Origin: Pseudomonas fluorescens
GTDB lineage: Bacteria; Pseudomonadota; Gammaproteobacteria; Pseudomonadales; Pseudomonadaceae
NCBI RefSeq assembly: GCF_900636825.1
Contig: NZ_LR134318.1
Span: 1,459,501 to 1,523,500, forward strand
DNA: 64,000 nt
Direction: 5' to 3'
The position numbers and the translations under genes are program-made. Of the stretch, positions 62,097 through 64,000 are shown piece after piece (the first letter of the stretch is position 1; each line of letters starts with the position of its first letter). The notes under the pieces are model-generated. The model searched no databases and was not told the origin of the DNA. It saw only the letters and a program-made list of their open reading frames with translations.

Positions 62097-63230
62097 GTGG
62101 CTATCGATATTCACTGGATTCGCGACAACGAAAGCCTCGCGCAGTTTTGCGCCGAGTGGCAGCAGCTGCCGTTCGTTGCCCTCGACACCGAATTCATGCG
62201 GGTCGACACGTTCTACCCGATTGCCGGCCTGTTGCAGATCGGCGATGGCAAACGCGCCTACCTGATCGATCCGCTGACCATCAATGCCTGGCAACCTTTG
62301 GCCGCGTTGCTGGAAAACCCGGCGGTACTCAAAGTCCTGCACGCCTGCAGCGAAGACCTCGAAGTGCTGCTGCGCCTGACCGGCAGTCTGCCGGCGCCGC
62401 TATTCGACACGCAACTGGCGGCCGCCTATCTCAACCTCGGGTTCTCGATGGGCTATTCGCGGCTGGTCCAGGCCGTGCTTGGCATCGAACTGCCGAAGGG
62501 CGAAACCCGTTCCGACTGGTTGCAGCGGCCGTTGTCCGAAACGCAGATCAGCTACGCGGCCGAAGACGCGGTGCACTTGGCTGAAGTGTTCGTGCAACTG
62601 CGGCCCAAACTGTCCGACGACAAGTTCGCCTGGGTTCTGGAAGACGGCGCCGAACTGGTCGCCAATCTGCGCCGCGAAACCGATCCGTACGAGGTTTATC
62701 GCGAGGCCAAACTGGCGTGGAAACTCTCCCGTGCGCAACTTGCGGTGCTGCGTGAGCTGTGCGCCTGGCGCGAAACCGAAGCCCGCGCCCGCGACCTGCC
62801 GCGCAACCGCATTATTCGCGAGCATTCGCTGTGGCCGTTGGCCCGCACGCAACCGGACAATCTTGTCGCGCTCGGCAAAATCGAAGACATGCATCCGCGT
62901 ACCGTGCGTCAGGACGGGCAGTTTCTGCTTGATCTGATCAAGCGCTCTGGCAGTGTGGGGCCTGATCAATGGCCGCCGGCAGTGCCGGAGCCTTTGCCGG
63001 TCGAAGCGGCCGCGTTGATCAAACAACTGCGCGCACTGGGTCAGGCCGAGGCCGAGCGTCTCGACATTGCACCGGAACTGATGCTGCGCAAGAAAACCCT
63101 CGAAGCCCTGATCAAAAGCGGCTACCCCGAAGGACCTTACCAATTGCCTGAGTCGCTGCGTGGCTGGCGCCGCGAACTCATGGGCCAGAAGCTGCTGGAC
63201 AGCCTGGCCACCGCCGGAGAACAGCCTTGA
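62097..63230 (+). CDS. rnd: Ribonuclease D
   Basis: 377 aa from a GTG start, set by AAGGGAGAG at 62084-62092; an upstream in-frame ATG at 62055 lacks a site. DEDD exonuclease motifs are VALDTEFMR (Exo I), [10 protein letters not shown] (Exo II) and [13 protein letters not shown] (Exo III); an HRDC domain follows at about 205-290. It trims tRNA 3' ends. Overlaps ycgL by four bases. Confidence 0.94.
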   Translation: MAIDIHWIRDNESLAQFCAEWQQLPFVALDTEFMRVDTFYPIAGLLQIGDGKRAYLIDPLTINAWQPLAALLENPAVLKVLHACSEDLEVLLRLTGSLPAPLFDTQLAAAYLNLGFSMGYSRLVQAVLGIELPKGETRSDWLQRPLSETQISYAAEDAVHLAEVFVQLRPKLSDDKFAWVLEDGAELVANLRRETDPYEVYREAKLAWKLSRAQLAVLRELCAWRETEARARDLPRNRIIREHSLWPLARTQPDNLVALGKIEDMHPRTVRQDGQFLLDLIKRSGSVGPDQWPPAVPEPLPVEAAALIKQLRALGQAEAERLDIAPELMLRKKTLEALIKSGYPEGPYQLPESLRGWRRELMGQKLLDSLATAGEQP

Positions 63231-63520
63231 AACGTATTTGTTCCATCTACCAAAGCTCCAAGCGCAGCGGCATGTACCTTTATGTGCTCAAAAGTGATGC
63301 GCTTGAACGTGTGCCGGAAGCGCTGATGCTGGCGTTCGGCAAAGCCAGGCATTCCTTCGATCTGGTGCTGTCGCCCGAGCGCAAACTGGCCAGCGAAGAC
63401 ATCGTTGTGGTTCTGGAAAACCTCGACAAGCAGGGTTATCACCTGCAAATGCCGCCGGCCGAGGACGAGTACATCGAGCACTTGCCCGAAGAGTTGCTGC
63501 GACGCAACGACCCGGTCTGA
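63227..63520 (+). CDS. ycgL: YcgL domain protein
   Basis: 97 aa. Start [20 protein letters not shown] and YEHL-type ending are the YcgL pattern. Function unknown; the rnd-ycgL coupling (ATGA overlap) is conserved in Pseudomonas, suggesting an RNA-related task. Confidence 0.9.
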   Translation: MKRICSIYQSSKRSGMYLYVLKSDALERVPEALMLAFGKARHSFDLVLSPERKLASEDIVVVLENLDKQGYHLQMPPAEDEYIEHLPEELLRRNDPV

Positions 63521-63525
63521 TCCGC

Positions 63526-63546
63526 GGGGCCCTGTTCTGGGCCCCG
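63526..63546 (+). terminator. Possible terminator after ycgL
   Basis: GGGGCCC / GGGCCCC stem with a six-base loop; the following T run is weak. Confidence 0.45.
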
Positions 63547-63625
63547 ATTGATTCTGGAACTGTTTTTACCGCGACGCTCGCCCGACATCCGGGGATCGTC
63601 TGCACGGTTTGCGAAAGGTTTGAAG

Positions 63626-64000
63626 ATGCGCGTTCTGATTGCCGAACACGACCACGCGATATACGCCCGACTGCTGCGTCAGGCGGCGCCGGAACTCGAA
63701 GTGCTGACCAGCGGCGACTCAGCCGAACTGGCGCGTCAGGCCGCCGATTGCCCAGTGTGGCTGGGCCAGCCGGACCTGCTCGCGACCCTTTTGCGCCAAG
63801 GGCACCAGCCACAATGGCTGCAATCGACCTGGGCCGGCATCACGCCGCTGCTCGCCGACGGTTTGCGCCGAGATTATCGCTTGACCCGCGCGGTGGGGAT
63901 TTTTGGTCAGGTGATGGCCGAATACGTGCTGACCTACATCCTCGGTCACGAGCGCGAAGTGCTGGCGCGACTGGTCAGCCAGGTTGAGCGCAAGTGGGAC
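63626..64000 (+). CDS. 2-hydroxyacid dehydrogenase, N-terminal part (cut by window end)
   Basis: 125 codons visible from the ATG at 63626 and open to the window edge. The flavodoxin-like N-terminal domain (MRVLIAEHDHAIYARLLRQA) and the GIFGQVMAEYVLTYIL helix resemble the D-2-hydroxyacid (glyoxylate/hydroxypyruvate, GhrA-type) dehydrogenases. The NAD-binding GxGxxG and catalytic Arg/Glu/His lie beyond the edge, so the call is tentative. Confidence 0.78.
   Translation, partial: MRVLIAEHDHAIYARLLRQAAPELEVLTSGDSAELARQAADCPVWLGQPDLLATLLRQGHQPQWLQSTWAGITPLLADGLRRDYRLTRAVGIFGQVMAEYVLTYILGHEREVLARLVSQVERKWD

Overview
The window is chromosomal DNA of a Pseudomonas, most likely of the P. fluorescens group. 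The reasons are high GC with strong third-position G/C bias, an algU-mucA-mucB-mucD locus, olsBA, bglX, phaG, fosA, gcvR-dapA-bamC-purC, and many short palindromic intergenic repeats (REP/REPIN types) typical of that group. It is ordinary gene-dense core and near-core sequence. I saw no prophage, transposase, integrase, CRISPR array or rRNA. There are two tRNA genes: Gly-TCC at 27544-27617 (minus) and Ser-CGA at 57590-57679 (plus).

Layout. 1-11.5 kb: acyl-carrier-protein phosphodiesterase, the ornithine-lipid pair olsB-olsA, a serine hydrolase with a tiny coupled partner, yceI and a cardiolipin synthase, periplasmic beta-glucosidase BglX, and a LemA/TPM/TPM membrane triad. 11.5-15.6 kb: a repeat-rich gap with a 144-bp tandem duplication, an RNA/small-molecule-type methyltransferase, a DJ-1/PfpI protein, a YegP-like protein and a SIR2-like DUF4917 protein. 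15.7-21.8 kb: an iron alcohol dehydrogenase, a LysR regulator, and a CoA-transferase + HMG-CoA-lyase-like + MFS catabolic set. 22-27.6 kb: a tandem pair of secreted paralogues, fosA, a LysE exporter, a DUF4142 protein, an iron-permease-family protein, Tam, and an orphan HigA-like antitoxin beside a beheaded HigB toxin next to tRNA-Gly. 27.7-34.1 kb: phaG, rsuA, a CWC protein, a diguanylate cyclase, a tyrosine-rich lipoprotein, an enoyl-CoA hydratase-family protein and ung. 34.2-42.8 kb: abrB-tctABC (minus) divergent from tctDE (plus), an HDOD protein and ygfZ. 42.9-49.6 kb: sdhE-ygfX, nadB, and the envelope-stress operon algU-mucA-mucB-mucD. 49.6-57.7 kb: bepA, tusA-like, perM, bcp-gcvR, dapA-bamC-MBL-purC and tRNA-Ser. 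57.8-64 kb: a small YegP-like protein, a LysR regulator, a CHMI isomerase, a phosphoethanolamine transferase, rnd-ycgL and the start of a 2-hydroxyacid dehydrogenase cut by the window end.

Functional themes are envelope lipids and stress (ols, cls, eptA, algU-muc, bepA, bamC), uptake and use of carboxylates (tct genes, CoA-transferase/HMG-lyase cluster), and housekeeping. The points most worth a second look are the SIR2-like DUF4917 protein (possible NAD-dependent immune effector), the broken toxin-antitoxin pair beside tRNA-Gly, an 11-bp tandem repeat that may be the TctD operator, the loss of mucC and opdH relative to P. aeruginosa, the candidate meglutol pathway, and a LysR gene whose stop codon is supplied by an invading REPIN. 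I did not find a convincing multi-gene system that is clearly new.
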